Below, one piece after another: positions 11,691 through 37,522 of a DNA stretch of 64,000 bases. The notes under the pieces were generated by a model. The model worked only from the letters and a program-made list of their open reading frames with translations, made no database searches and was not told where the DNA came from. The translations under genes were made by a program, and so were the position numbers. Origin of the DNA: Antedon mediterranea (lineage: Eukaryota > Echinodermata > Crinoidea > Comatulida > Antedonidae). Position 1 is the stretch's first letter; each line of letters opens with the position of its first letter. The stretch is from positions 3,658,001-3,722,000 of the forward strand of contig NC_092672.1 of NCBI RefSeq assembly GCF_964355755.1, read 5' to 3'.

Positions 11691-12195
11691 GATGTGATCA
11701 AAATATAAGTCGGAATTATACTGACGCGATTGATTTAATTGGGTATGTTTATTAATATAATATAATTCATTAAAAACTATAATACAATCCGATACGCGTT
11801 ATGGTATTGATCAATGGTGCAAAAAAACCCTGAGAAATAATGTTATAACGCGATTTGGTGATAGCTTACCCATATACTATTATTATAAATACTTATTAAA
11901 AATCCATTCATATAACTTTTCATCGCGAACCGAAAATGACTAAATGTTCTTCTAGAGACAGTAATTATAATTATATTCAAAAGCCATATTATTATTATTA
12001 TCAATACATGCGATCTACATTAAGTAATAACCACATAAACATACATTATTCCCAATACAAGTTTGTGCGTTTAATTCTAGAAAGAAACGACTGTGCTGAC
12101 AGGCCAATGATATAAATCACAAGTAAAGTCCCAATTGTTCACTTGCGTTTTGATTGGCCGACCTATTATATTAGATTAATGAAGCCTACTGTTCT

Positions 12196-12342
12196 TACAA
12201 CAACTGTCCAGTCAAAAAGTTACGCGGCGTTTTTTGTAAGAAATATTTCTTGTTATTATTTATTTATAGGCCTATAAATAAATATAACAAGAAATATTTC
12301 TTACAAAAAACGCCGCGTAACTTTTTGACTGGACAGTTGTTA
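12196..12342. repeat. Near-perfect 147-bp palindrome
   Basis: Arms of about 70 bp, running from CAACAACTGTCCAGTC through GTTACGCGGCG to AAGAAATATTTCTTG, meet at the perfect palindrome TTTATAGGCCTATAAA. Such near-identity of the arms suggests a young foldback MITE. A decayed partial relative (AATATTTCTTACAAAAAATGCCG) is at about 14920-14945. Confidence 0.85.
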
Positions 12343-12476
12343 TAGGCCTAGTATAATATTATTATACTGTTTTGTAACAGGGGGTTTCTACTTAGAAGCT
12401 GTGCTTCAGAGATTCCCCCTTTCCATTCATTTGTTTTGTAATGATTATTTATGTATGTTTGTTTATGTTTGTGTGA

Positions 12477-12773
12477 ATGGAATTTGAAATAAAGAAACAA
12501 ACAAACATAAAATGGCGCTCCGTAGAGAGAAGTAGAGAATGCTTCATCGTCAGAATGGCAAACCGACCGTCAGAATGTGACGCTCTGAATATACCTCCCG
12601 GCCTCTCGCGCATAATCTGGCATAAATTTTGTGCTGCCACCTATCATAATTTAATTTCGATCGCTAGCGCGCGCCACAACTTAACTGGGTACGTACCTAA
12701 AAAACGACATGGTTATAATGATACTGTCATTTCTCATAGTAATAAGTCAGTTTTTGAAAGAAAATGTAAGTAA
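12477..12773 (+). other. Possible 5' leader exon (very uncertain)
   Basis: An open frame with CpG-rich sequence ends at a strong donor (AAAT followed by GTAAGTAA, about 12766). SLF1's first coding exon starts at a splice acceptor (16323), so it needs an upstream non-coding exon. If this donor were used, its frame would stop before the SLF1 ATG, so it could only be leader with an upstream ORF. The encoded peptide resembles nothing I know. The start of the region reads like a LINE tail (AATAAAGAAACAAACAAAC). Confidence 0.2.
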
Positions 12774-13158
12774 ATTTGCCAAATGTTCTTTCATACTTAC
12801 TTAACTGTGTGTTTAATTAATACATTGTGAAGCGTTAGGCCTATATCAGATGATGTTTTATCAAAACCTACTACTACTAGGCCTTAGCCTAGCCATTATT
12901 GACATGATTAATGTCCATGAAGATTGAAGGGTACATTGGAATGCCATCGTGATGACTGGAGGATTGTCGATGTGGATGCGCCCTAAATCAGGAATGGGAG
13001 TTCAAAAGCCAGGCTAGGCTAGGCCTAGATAGACAAATGATATGAATAATGAAATGATAAAAATAAGATTAGGTCTAATTTTTTTTTTTACAGGAAACAC
13101 TTTTGACCTATTTATTTGAATCGCCAATTACAGGATGCCTTGAAACTCTTTTTAGATA

Positions 13159-14266
13159 CGCCGTGGCTAAAGATACGATACCATATTCTAACTTCTGTTT
13201 ACTAAAGATACGGTAAAATTGCATTACGTCATAATGCACTTGTCAATTGTATGACCCACTATACGACCCCCGGGAGAGGTGCGTCATTTGTCCGATGTGC
13301 GTCATACCATTCATTGAATACCATGACGCACCCGTGCGTCAAAAATGTGACTTACCTTAAGGTGACCATGACGCACCCATTTTGACGCACTGTGACCATG
13401 TTGTTTATGATATGGTGGGTGGTAAAGTGACGGACATTGACACACCTTGTTCATTGATGTGACGTACCATCTAGGTTTTTTGACGCACCCCTGCGTCAGT
13501 AATTATTTGTAAATGACGCACCTCTCCCGGGGGTCCTATAGTGGGTCATACAATTGACAAGTGCATTACTAAAAGTAAGCTAAAATTGCATTACGTCATA
13601 ATCAGCCAATGGAGTGCTGGTACGTGTGTGACGTCATCGTATAAGGACTTTTTTTCATATCGCGTCTGTTGTACAGTATATGTAGAGAATTCCTATCGGC
13701 GGCGCCAGGCTGCGTGGATGTGTGTGCGCTGCAGATGAGGGTTTTATTTTTATTCCAAATGGCCTATTTAGGCCATAAACAACAAGCAAATGCGGACAAT
13801 AAAAGGGCCCTCAATTATACTATGATTTAGACAGTAGCCCCAGGGCTGACGAGTCACAGAAATCAGCGCACACATGCAGCTCTGGCCGCGCCCCAGCCTG
13901 GCATCGCTTTCCCTATACACAAACAAACTCATATAATGAGGTTATAGTACGTAGTAAGTAGGCCTAGGCCTCTTTTGAAACGGTTTTCTGTATTCTAGAA
14001 TTAAAATCATGTTTCATGTTTTGGCTTTTCAATAATAATAACAGACGTAGGCTTCATTTAGTTTTTGTCACACACAATGGCGATAATATCGATAAATAAA
14101 GCATAAAGAAAATGCAGTTGATCACTGCTTTTTTTGAAAAAAATCCACAAAGTCCTTATACGATGACATCACACACGTCACGCTGGCTGGTTATGACGTA
14201 ATGCAATTTTACCGTACCTTTAGTAAACAGAAGTTAGAATACGGTACCGTATCTTTAGCCATGGCG
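13159..14266. mobile_element. Mutator-like non-autonomous element with 9-bp target duplication
   Basis: The terminal inverted repeats start CGCCGTGGCTAAAGATACG and extend over more than 100 bp, interrupted on the left by the nested element at 13236-13564. The element is flanked by TTTTAGATA on both sides (13150-13158 and 14267-14275). A 9-bp duplication with long inverted repeats fits the Mutator superfamily. The termini resemble those of the element at 45238-45993. No transposase ORF. Confidence 0.75.
13236..13564. mobile_element. Nested foldback MITE with TGACGCACC repeats
   Basis: The ends GCACTTGTCAATTGTATGAC and their reverse complement enclose CCCCCGGGAGAGGTGCGTCA and its inverted copy, giving arms of about 55 bp. 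The interior repeats TGACGCACC-type words many times on both strands. It interrupts the left arm of the Mutator-like element. A short stretch of that arm (TAAAATTGCATTACGTCATAAT) is present on both sides of the insertion. Confidence 0.75.
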
Positions 14267-14275
14267 TTTTAGATA

Positions 14276-16322
14276 TAGGCCTAGATATAGAATGAAAAGC
14301 ACATTCAAATACAAAACATGAAAACATGTATTTGATTTGGAAACATTTAGTATTCTATTTTTACATTTATTATTGATAAATTGTGAAATCTATTTCTACT
14401 AATCAACTTTTTTAATTTGGATAGTAAACATTAATTAACGTTAACCAGACTTCTAAAGTTTGTTCGTTGAGTACAACTCAACGCTGAAAATAATATAACA
14501 AATTTAGCTAAATACTAAAGAAAAAGTTTTAAATTCCCAAGTTAATGTAATGTAATAGTATTGTAATATAAGAATTGAAAGTTCACCAATTTGCCCCAGA
14601 AACATCAAGTAAGAAACTGACCAGATGTTTTCATAAACATTATCATATCCAATTAGCTGGCTAAAAGAATGTCAGTTTATCTAACCTTAAGACCTTTTCC
14701 ATCATAAAACCATGAATGACAGTTTGTAACCAGAGATTTGGCAGAATTATTTATTCTGTCTTTATACTGAATGACACTTTCAGTGCTAAAGCATTGATTT
14801 CCACATTGGCTCAGTAGAGAACATTAACAATATAATAACAACTAACACATTAAATTACATTAGTACACACACATTTACAAAAAGGTAACTATCTACAAAC
14901 ATACAGTGTATAAACAAAAAATATTTCTTACAAAAAATGCCGCTCAACATTTTAAAATTAATCATTGTTCATTTGATTAATTTATGATTAATTATTAAAA
15001 AGATGTCCTTTAATCGAAAAAATACATACAAATCAAAGATAGTTCTTTAATTATGAATCACATGCCCATTTTTTCACTAGTTAATTGTTAGACTTGCCCC
15101 AAGTCTGTATTATCTTTTTTTTTATTTATTTTTTTTTATTCCGACCGCGATTTTTGTCTGAAAATACAGACTTGTGAAACACGTATAGAAATCGATTTGC
15201 AGACCGCAAACATCCGATAAGAATGACGTAGGTTATCATACCGTATTTGGCTATATGGGGCGGGCGGTATATGGATTTCGAATCGACCAATGATCATTTG
15301 TTTCAAAATTAAAAAGATCGAGTACGTACAGTGCTGAATGTACGATCGAGACTGTTGAAATATAAATCGTAATGCCAAGTTGTTTTGTTTATTAATTGTT
15401 TAGTCCTTGGCCTAGGCCTCCTTCGTAGGTCCTACTCAACTCGCACGTATGACCTGCCAAATAAAACGCCAATAAAGTAGGCCTACATACCACCACCGGC
15501 ACACAACAGGGCTACACCACCACACAGAACAGGACAGGGTCTGGGTGGGAATTAAATCAAAATTATCTCTGCGTAATAAATGATCCATTCAATGTTTGAT
15601 TTGCGGAGAAGCTAGCCTATCATATCAAGACGAGTTTTCATGTTTTTGGGAAAAATCCCATCAAATGTTTACCAGACTACTAGGCATATAAAATAATTTC
15701 TAGCCCTCAGAAACTTTCACCAAGTACACATTTCTAAACGTAACATAGCGCATGCGCATCATCTTAGTTGTTGAGTCTTTGAAATTCTGAAATATGAATA
15801 TTATAAACGGTGTACGAGTGAGTAGCCAATCGCATGCAGTTGAAACTAGTCAACCGGATAATCGTATGCACCAAGAATTCTTGGTGTCAAACCACGTGAC
15901 TTGTGCGTGTTTCCCCAGACGGAGTATCCAAAATCAAGTAGTATACGTATGAAACGCCATTTGTGCCAAAATATTTATCTTTTTACTAATATTAAGACAA
16001 AACTCCGTCTGGAACCCAGACTAGTTAATTGTATACACAGCATTTGAAAGAAGACATGTGTACCAACAATGTATTATTTTCCAACAATTATTAATCTACT
16101 AATTAAAAAATGGCATTTAAAAATGGTCAATTTTAAACTTCTATTTGCTGTAGCCTGTTTGTGTTATTTTGGTGTGTAGAAGTTTACCAAATTAAGGCAT
16201 GTTGTAAATCTCAAATAATAAAGTCTAAAACCTCTCCACAATTATATCACATTCATCGTGTTCAGTAGTAGGCCACAATCAATCTTTAAAAAAAATACAA
16301 ATTAAAATGTCTTTTATTACAG
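14276..16322. other. Upstream region of SLF1
   Basis: No coding exon is recognised. It should contain the SLF1 promoter and at least one non-coding exon, because the first coding exon begins at an acceptor. A small inverted repeat (CCAGACGGAGT at about 15918 and ACTCCGTCTGG at about 16014) could be a short MITE. Confidence 0.35.
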
Positions 16323-16344
16323 GTACTTTTGAGTCACTATAACT

Positions 16345-30337
<13,993 letters not shown>

Positions 30338-30844
30338 CCGATTCATGGATTGGTCGAGGTAACGTCTACACCATTGTAGTTGAACTGAGCTATTAGTTTT
30401 TGGTACCGATGTACCATTACGGTAACTATACTACTCAAGTGGTGTTAACGGTTTCACTGGGACAGTGTTAAAGTGGCATGCAGGAAATGCCTACAAGTTG
30501 TACAAAGTGTAAAATAGACCAACGTTTTTATATTTTAGTTTAGTACGTTTTCATTTGTTTTGTGTAATGAATAATATATCTCCAGCTATGAAAGCATTTA
30601 TGGAAAATCAGCACAACCATCCACAAAACTACAATTATTCACAGGTACCTCCTACAGAAAAAAATCTTTCCTGTAACCCGAGAGTGATGATTAATGGGGT
30701 TGATACAAGACAGACCGAGGTTGATTGTTTAAAACTGTTTTCCATATAAAATTTACAAGATCAATAATAATACTTGCTTCACTGTTGTTTATAGCCTAGT
30801 TATCTTCAATCTTCCAAATGCGATATTAAACATGTTTAATAATA

Positions 30845-30968
30845 CAGTCAACTCTCTTAATATCAGACCAACCAGAACGAATTCATTTTTACCAACCCAT
30901 TCTGAATACCAGACTTTCCAGAAAAAACCAGCCCATCCAAAGGTGTCTGGTATTGGGAGAGTTGACTG
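30845..30968. mobile_element. Short pogo-like MITE
   Basis: The ends CAGTCAACTCTCTTAATATC and GGTATTGGGAGAGTTGACTG match the 22468-23495 element. It is 124 bp long, with TA on the left and CA on the right. Confidence 0.75.
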
Positions 30969-31663
30969 CACTGTTTAAAAAACACAAAAATAACACACAA
31001 GCATTGAAAACTTAACTTTAATTGTTTTTCTCATTTTCTTTTGCATGAGATCTTAGCTCATGTACGAATAATCAACAAAATGCTACCAAGATCACTCAAA
31101 TGTATCTAACAAAAAAGTAACACAGCGAACATTATCTAAATGTATGCTTCTTTGGTAGTCAGTGTATCACATGGGGTGGGGTAAACCATTGAGGTAAGGA
31201 GGGGTGTAAACTACAGTAATTAAAATTATTGATTAAGGTGGGATGGTGAGATATGAAGCAGCATTGCCCAGTCAATACTGCATGAAATATACAGATTGTA
31301 TACTGTACAATAAAAAAATGTCTTTTCAACCAAAAACAATGATATGATACAGTTTTTATACATGATATGTTTAGTGCAGTATTACATCAGTCCATAGTGA
31401 AAAACAAACACTATATAGTATGCTCAACAAATGGGTGTAGCCCACTACTGGACATCCAGTGCCTTTCCAAATTGTATATGATCATTTCCGATTAGAAAGC
31501 CATTGACTGCAAACGGCAACAATGTGAATACCCATGTACTGTATCTTTAAAGAATTCTTTTAAAATAAACATTTATCAAATATGAATACATAAGTCAAAA
31601 TAATAAATAAACCACTTATTTTAGTTTCTGTTTAATAATACTGTACAGTATAGTGTCCTAATA

Positions 31664-31878
31664 CAGTAGAACCTCTAATTTGGAACACCTAAAGAGAGAC
31701 CTCTATTCAGGACCATTCTATGCAACAAGCTAGGGAAAATATGTTTTAATGCTACAACCATATTAAAAGGAGTCTTTTTTGAATACCAAAGGGAGTCTTT
31801 TTTAGTGCCAAAGTCTTTTTTGAGTACCAAAGGGAATCTTTTTGAGTGCCAAAGGTGTCCCTTAATAGAGTTCTACTG
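31664..31878. mobile_element. Pogo-like MITE with CAGTAGAACCTCT ends
   Basis: The inverted ends CAGTAGAACCTCTAATTTGG and CTTAATAGAGTTCTACTG are flanked by TA. The interior repeats a CAAAGGGAGTCTTTTTT-type motif three times. Confidence 0.7.
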
Positions 31879-32490
31879 TACCAGTACTATTTCATCAGTG
31901 TAATGAACAATTGGTTTGTGTAGACTTATGCCTTATTATTTCATTTCAAAACACAAGAATCGCTATCAAGTTTTAAAACAAAGTATGTGTTTCATTTATA
32001 ATGCACCCTATTATTGTATAAAAGTAGGGAGTTGTTAATTACTCCCTGATAAAAGTACAATCTAAAGTATATAAATTAATAAACTAAACATGTTTTAGCA
32101 TGTGACGTGTAAGATTTATATTCATAAAGAAACTTCTTAAAACAATTGTGGAATTGCTAAGAAAATTAAAATATCACTGCATTTAACCAACAAAGAAAAA
32201 GTTAAACAATAACAATGGTAAATAATACATTATGGCAGTTATGGACTGTGATACACTCGAAATAAAGATCAGTCATGCGTAGCCAATCAATGATTAATAC
32301 CACAAAAAAAATGAAACCGTATTCCCTATGTATAGTAAAAAATATCAGAGGAATGACAACATAAGTCACTGTGATTGCATGCAATAGCCTCTCTTACCAA
32401 ATCAATTTTTGAACCTTACAATGAATATCATTACAATAAACGAATTAAAAACGACTTATACGAAAACTTTAACAATACAATGTTTGCCTT

Positions 32491-32676
32491 AAGGCCAATT
32501 TGCACAGACGAGCAGTAACGGTAAGCGGAATACCGCATAGATTGTCCCACGTAGATGCATATCTATCCTGAGCAGAAATCGCCTATCTGCTCTGTGTTGT
32601 GTGTAAATGGTCATAAGGAATAACATAGATTCTATATATTTATTACAGTTACCACTCGTCTGTGTAAACTGGCCTT
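32491..32676. mobile_element. Foldback MITE M9
   Basis: The ends AAGGCCAATTTGCACAGACG and CGTCTGTGTAAACTGGCCTT enclose 186 bp. TTA flanks the AGGCC...GGCCT core on both sides, a PIF/Harbinger-like target duplication. Only one copy was seen. Confidence 0.75.
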
Positions 32677-34819
32677 TAAGCAAAGTTTAAATTTTAAACA
32701 TGTTCAAAAAACATTTGCATCATCACAAATCTGACACTACTATCCAACTCTTATCATGGCTTTCGGTGTAGATTAACAGTATATTGCTTTAATAGAGGCA
32801 TAGCACTTATGTATTGAAATCTCAATCTAATATTCAAAAACTATATTTTTCATAATGTAATAACAATGGTTATACTATAATACAGTGGTTGATAACCAAA
32901 ATATTTATAATCAATTTGCTTACAATGCTTTAGTAAAAGAACCAAAAGTAAAACAAAACAAAAAAAATTGCAAATTCTAAACTGCTTCGAAATGTAGAAA
33001 AACATTTAAAAAATTGCTAAATACTATTATAACTAAGGTAGAGTATTAAAACATACCATACATATTGTATCAACATACTTGCTCAGGTATAAAATGGTGG
33101 ATTTATACCTGAAAACGATTTTCCAAAATAGTGTAAATATTCGTTGTGCAGGGTGGAAAGGTTGAGTAACCTAGTTTAGTTTAGTTATTGTAAAATTGTC
33201 AGAAAGTCAGCCTATCAGCTCGGCTACAATGGTTTAACAACAATGGAAACAGATTATTGGGAATTAATTAATTACTTAAATTAATCAAATTAATGACTAT
33301 TAATAATTGATTTTTATTTTACAATGTTATACATTCAGGTGTGCATAGAAATGAACCACTTACAAAAATTACTGTAATAAAAAAATCATAAAAGTGTTGT
33401 AATAACTATTTAATAACTATTTAATATACTACACCATGTATGTTTTTATCAGAGCAACACTTTTCCGAGTGTGCATCGAAAATCCTTGTTCAAAATTCCT
33501 CAAAATAACTTCTGTTTAAAACAATTTAATTTATGCTAATAAAATATTTAAAATGTTTTATTATAACATATTATAATTTATTAACATTAATTCATGTTTT
33601 TATACTTATTTATAATATGATCATAGTACTCTCTTTAAACAAAACAAATTTTTTTTAAATATTGCCATTTTTAAAGCAAAACAAATATAATTGTTGGCTG
33701 TACAGTGTGTAAATAAAAATGAGACAATTTCATATGCAGGTCATCTACACATATTGTCGGTAAAGATATAGTGTCGGCCTAGTAATGCATCTAATAATTT
33801 GAACATTTGAATTTTTAAACCATGTAAACGCCACTGAATGGAATGCTTATATCTACTGCCCAAGTTTACTCACTAGTACCTATATAGCTGAATGGCTAGC
33901 CCACCAATTCCCCCACATTAGGAAGATACCAGAAAATAGAGTGCACATTGTCTGATGTTCACAGAAATATACATGTTCTGTTGGTCTTGTCATAGAATGA
34001 CATTCTGACATCTGATTGGTCAGTTATAGCTGTTATAAGCTATGGCTGTTCCAAGTTAGGGGACAACTAGAGTGAAATATTGGCACTGTAGTGAATGGTA
34101 AGGTTAACTAAATCTCACTTTTCAGCTTAATAACTTATTGAAAGAATATTTTTTTTGGATATATTATTAACATTGATATCCTTCATTTGTATGTAAAGAA
34201 ATTTAAACTCTATCATGTCAACATTACATTAAAATTGACAAAAAGTATGAGTACACCATAGGCTAGTGCTTGTAAATGTCACTCCAGTCAGAGCAGAGGG
34301 AGTAAGTATGTCATAATCAACCATCCCTGACCAACAGAATACAGTACTCATAATTTCATCAAGCTGCATTAACAAACTTTCTTCTGGATGAACTTACTTA
34401 ATTTTTACTTCATTTAGTAAAAGTGATTACCTTGTATTATTAAAACCCTTTACATAACTTTATACCACAGTTATACCATACATCTGAACATGTATCTCAT
34501 AAATAATTATTCATATATTAATAAATACATTAAGGCTCATGTTAAAAATTATTCTACTGCAGTATTACATTTTTTTACTGCAGTAATGTATGATTGTTTT
34601 AATAAGTGTGTATAATGACTGTAAATACCCAGAAAAAGCCTGACAATTTTAGAAACAAGTAAAAATGTAGTTACTGCAATAACTTAAAATAATTTTTAAA
34701 TGATCCCTCAATTAAATGAATAATATAATAATTATGTTTTAATTAGGTTAAAATAAATTGATATCTCTTTTTGTTATTATGTAATATTAATAAATAATGT
34801 TTTGGGTTCTAGATTCGGA

Positions 34820-34886
34820 AATATGCCCACATATGGTAGTGATATATGACGTCATCATGTCATATGTCCATATATAGGAACATCAT
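34820..34886. mobile_element. Foldback MITE M1, internal fragment
   Basis: Only the middle of M1 remains (CACATATGGTAGTGATAT, GTCCATATATAGGAACATCA); both ends are missing. Confidence 0.5.
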
Positions 34887-36030
34887 ACTGTATACAGTAC
34901 ATCCAAATATTTTAATTACGTATAACAGAATACTATTTTTCTTTTGGAACAATTCTATTATTAATGCGATACCAATATGTCCCATCTACAAGTGCTAAAA
35001 CCAGGGAAAATATACTTTGGAATACCCTATTAAAAGGACACCTGATGAATTTTTAATTTACAAAAAAAAAAACAATTATAAACCTAAAATTTAAACTAAG
35101 AAAATAAAATACTGATAAAATGTATTTAAAAAATTGAAAAATAATTTGTTGCTAAATCAAACGAAAATACAATTGAAACAAAAATTGATATGTTTAAAGA
35201 TTTTAAATCTGGTATTTTTTTGTACATAATAATTTGTATCTAAATTAAACACAAAGAGATAGGGTATACGATGTAAAACTATATATCATTATATAGTCTT
35301 CTAATATATTATACAGTATATTTTTTTGTGGAAATTATATTTAGTAGAAACATCCAAAAACTACAAAAAAAACTAAAAACACCAAAGAAACATCACAAAT
35401 ATAATTTTCTTCTTTTAACTAGAAATAAGAAGCCATTTTTTTTTAACAACTTGGAATTTTGTTTTCATGAGGCAAAATTCTACCCTTAATTACACTTTTA
35501 ATTAGAAGCAAATTGCACAACAAATCTTTTATTCTGCATTATCGTAGCTAACACTTCCAATTTATATACAATTTTCTTCTATCAATCCTTTTCGAGAATT
35601 CAGTCCCTATATCTACACATTTTGAAGTACAAAATAATTGAGAATAATTACAAATTATATAAAAAACAATCCGTTTGAAATGTATATTTCAAATTGTCTC
35701 TATAGTTTTTCACCTAAATCCTCCTATTCTGCATAGGTTCAACACAGGTTAATGGACATCAAATATTTTACTAGAAAAAATACATCCTATGATCAACTCA
35801 TTTTATAACTAAACTATAATTTAACTATAAGGCCTTTGAGTTGATAAACTGTACTGTACATCTCGATAAGTTCACTTACACGAAAAGATCAAATTTAGTT
35901 GGTTTTTCTCTAACTCCAAAGATACACTGTTAACAATCGAGTGATTTGCCTGTACCAGACATATTTGGAAATGGACTTGTAATCAAGGTTTGACTTGTAC
36001 ACAAAGGTACATTGTACCAACCAAGTCTGA

Positions 36031-36172
36031 AGCTATGTCTACACTATAAAATTGTATGCGACAACAAAATGTGATGAGCCCATATATGGACATGATGATG
36101 TCATATCACTGCCATATTTGGGCACATCACACTTCTTTTGTCAAACTAGTTTGATAGTGTAGACAGAGCTTA
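36031..36172. mobile_element. Foldback MITE M1, complete copy
   Basis: Both ends are intact. The left interior has GTGATGAGCCCATATATGG and the right has GTCAAACTAGTTTGATAGTG. It lies in the intergenic region right of SLF1. Confidence 0.85.
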
Positions 36173-37522
36173 AGCCTAACACAGACATTACACCAGCAAT
36201 TACTGCAGCAGGCTCCACAACAAAATCACCAGCTGAAGATTAGTACAGCAGGTTGTTGCCTGTTTTTTTTTCCATTACCAATACAAAGGAGTTACTGTAA
36301 CAATACATAGTTTGCTATTACAAACTATTGTAGCATTTTATGCGATTTAGCATGTTTTTTGTATGAAGACACAAGATGAAACTGTTGACTCATAATTGAT
36401 CCCATACATTTTTCATATGTTATCTAAACACAATCGGTGCATTCTTATTTTTAAAAACTATTTTTAAGTTTATCACACAAAATACTATTAAGGTGTTTTG
36501 AAAAGTTCTAACTGATTTCTTCTATTTAAAATGACTGTAGCAGAAAGATGTAGAAAATAGTTTGTGTCTAAAATTTGAAAATGCAATATTTAGCACCATC
36601 AGGCTGGAGGGTAGGCACATTGATGCAGATACTGGCACCAAGCCTCAATTAATACATTTTACTATGGTAAAGATGACAAGATGGATTTAAATTGATATCA
36701 AAGGAAAGAAGATGGAAATCTATTATTCAGCAGTTCGGCCATATAAATAATTATCAATGGTTCAACACATTATATTTTTGGGCTTTTAAAAAGGCGGTTT
36801 AACGGTGTGAAACAATACTACTATGGCGTCATTATGTTGGTAAACATCTTCAAAACTTACTTACGAATAGTGTTTAATATATAAAATTGGCCTGTATTCA
36901 ATAATTAATATCACACATTTTGTGATAATCACAGCTTTTATCCATACAAGTGAGGTTAACATTTGTCTTCTTTGGGTGGGGATAGATTTTCCTTTTTATT
37001 ATAAAAAAAATCTCCATCTAAAATTTCTCTCCTATCTTGTGAACTATAATTTTATAGTTGTATATTTTTTAAGTCTATTGATGTTGAAAAAAGTGAAAAT
37101 AATTGAGAGTATTTCTAATTATGTGTCTTCTTAAATTTGAAAATCCTAGTCTGAACCTGTAATAAACAAAGCACCTCTTTCTTGCACTGATCACTAAAAA
37201 TGTTTGAGGTATACAGATGAATCGATTTGATTGTCCTGGTGGGGTAAGCAAACAAAACATATGCTAACATTTTAAAGGGAAAGAAAAAATTAAAGCTGTG
37301 TGGATAATAACATTTTAATAAATTTGTGAACTGAAACTTATTATTGCAATCTTAATACCATATGCAAAGTACCATCTATTTTCCTATAGAACTATTGTAA
37401 ATATAAGCCCCTATTTAACATACTTCTCGAGGGGATATAATTTATAAACAAAATGAAGAAGTTGCACAATATTTCACTGTAAACAGGCACTTTATATGGA
37501 ATTATTCCAATGGTTTTTCTCT

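Larger units (their letters stand above)
30338..37522. other. 7.2-kb region between convergent genes
   Basis: This holds the 3' UTR of SLF1 on the left and that of the minus-strand gene on the right. The sequence is AT-rich, with no exon or RNA gene that I can support. Identified contents are the MITEs at 30845, 31664, 32491, 34820 and 36031. The short open frames here have no codon pattern or recognisable product. Confidence 0.5.

Noticed and set aside
12477-12773. A 98-codon protein-coding gene
   Set aside because: No recognisable domain and LINE-tail-like sequence at its start; kept only as a doubtful leader exon.
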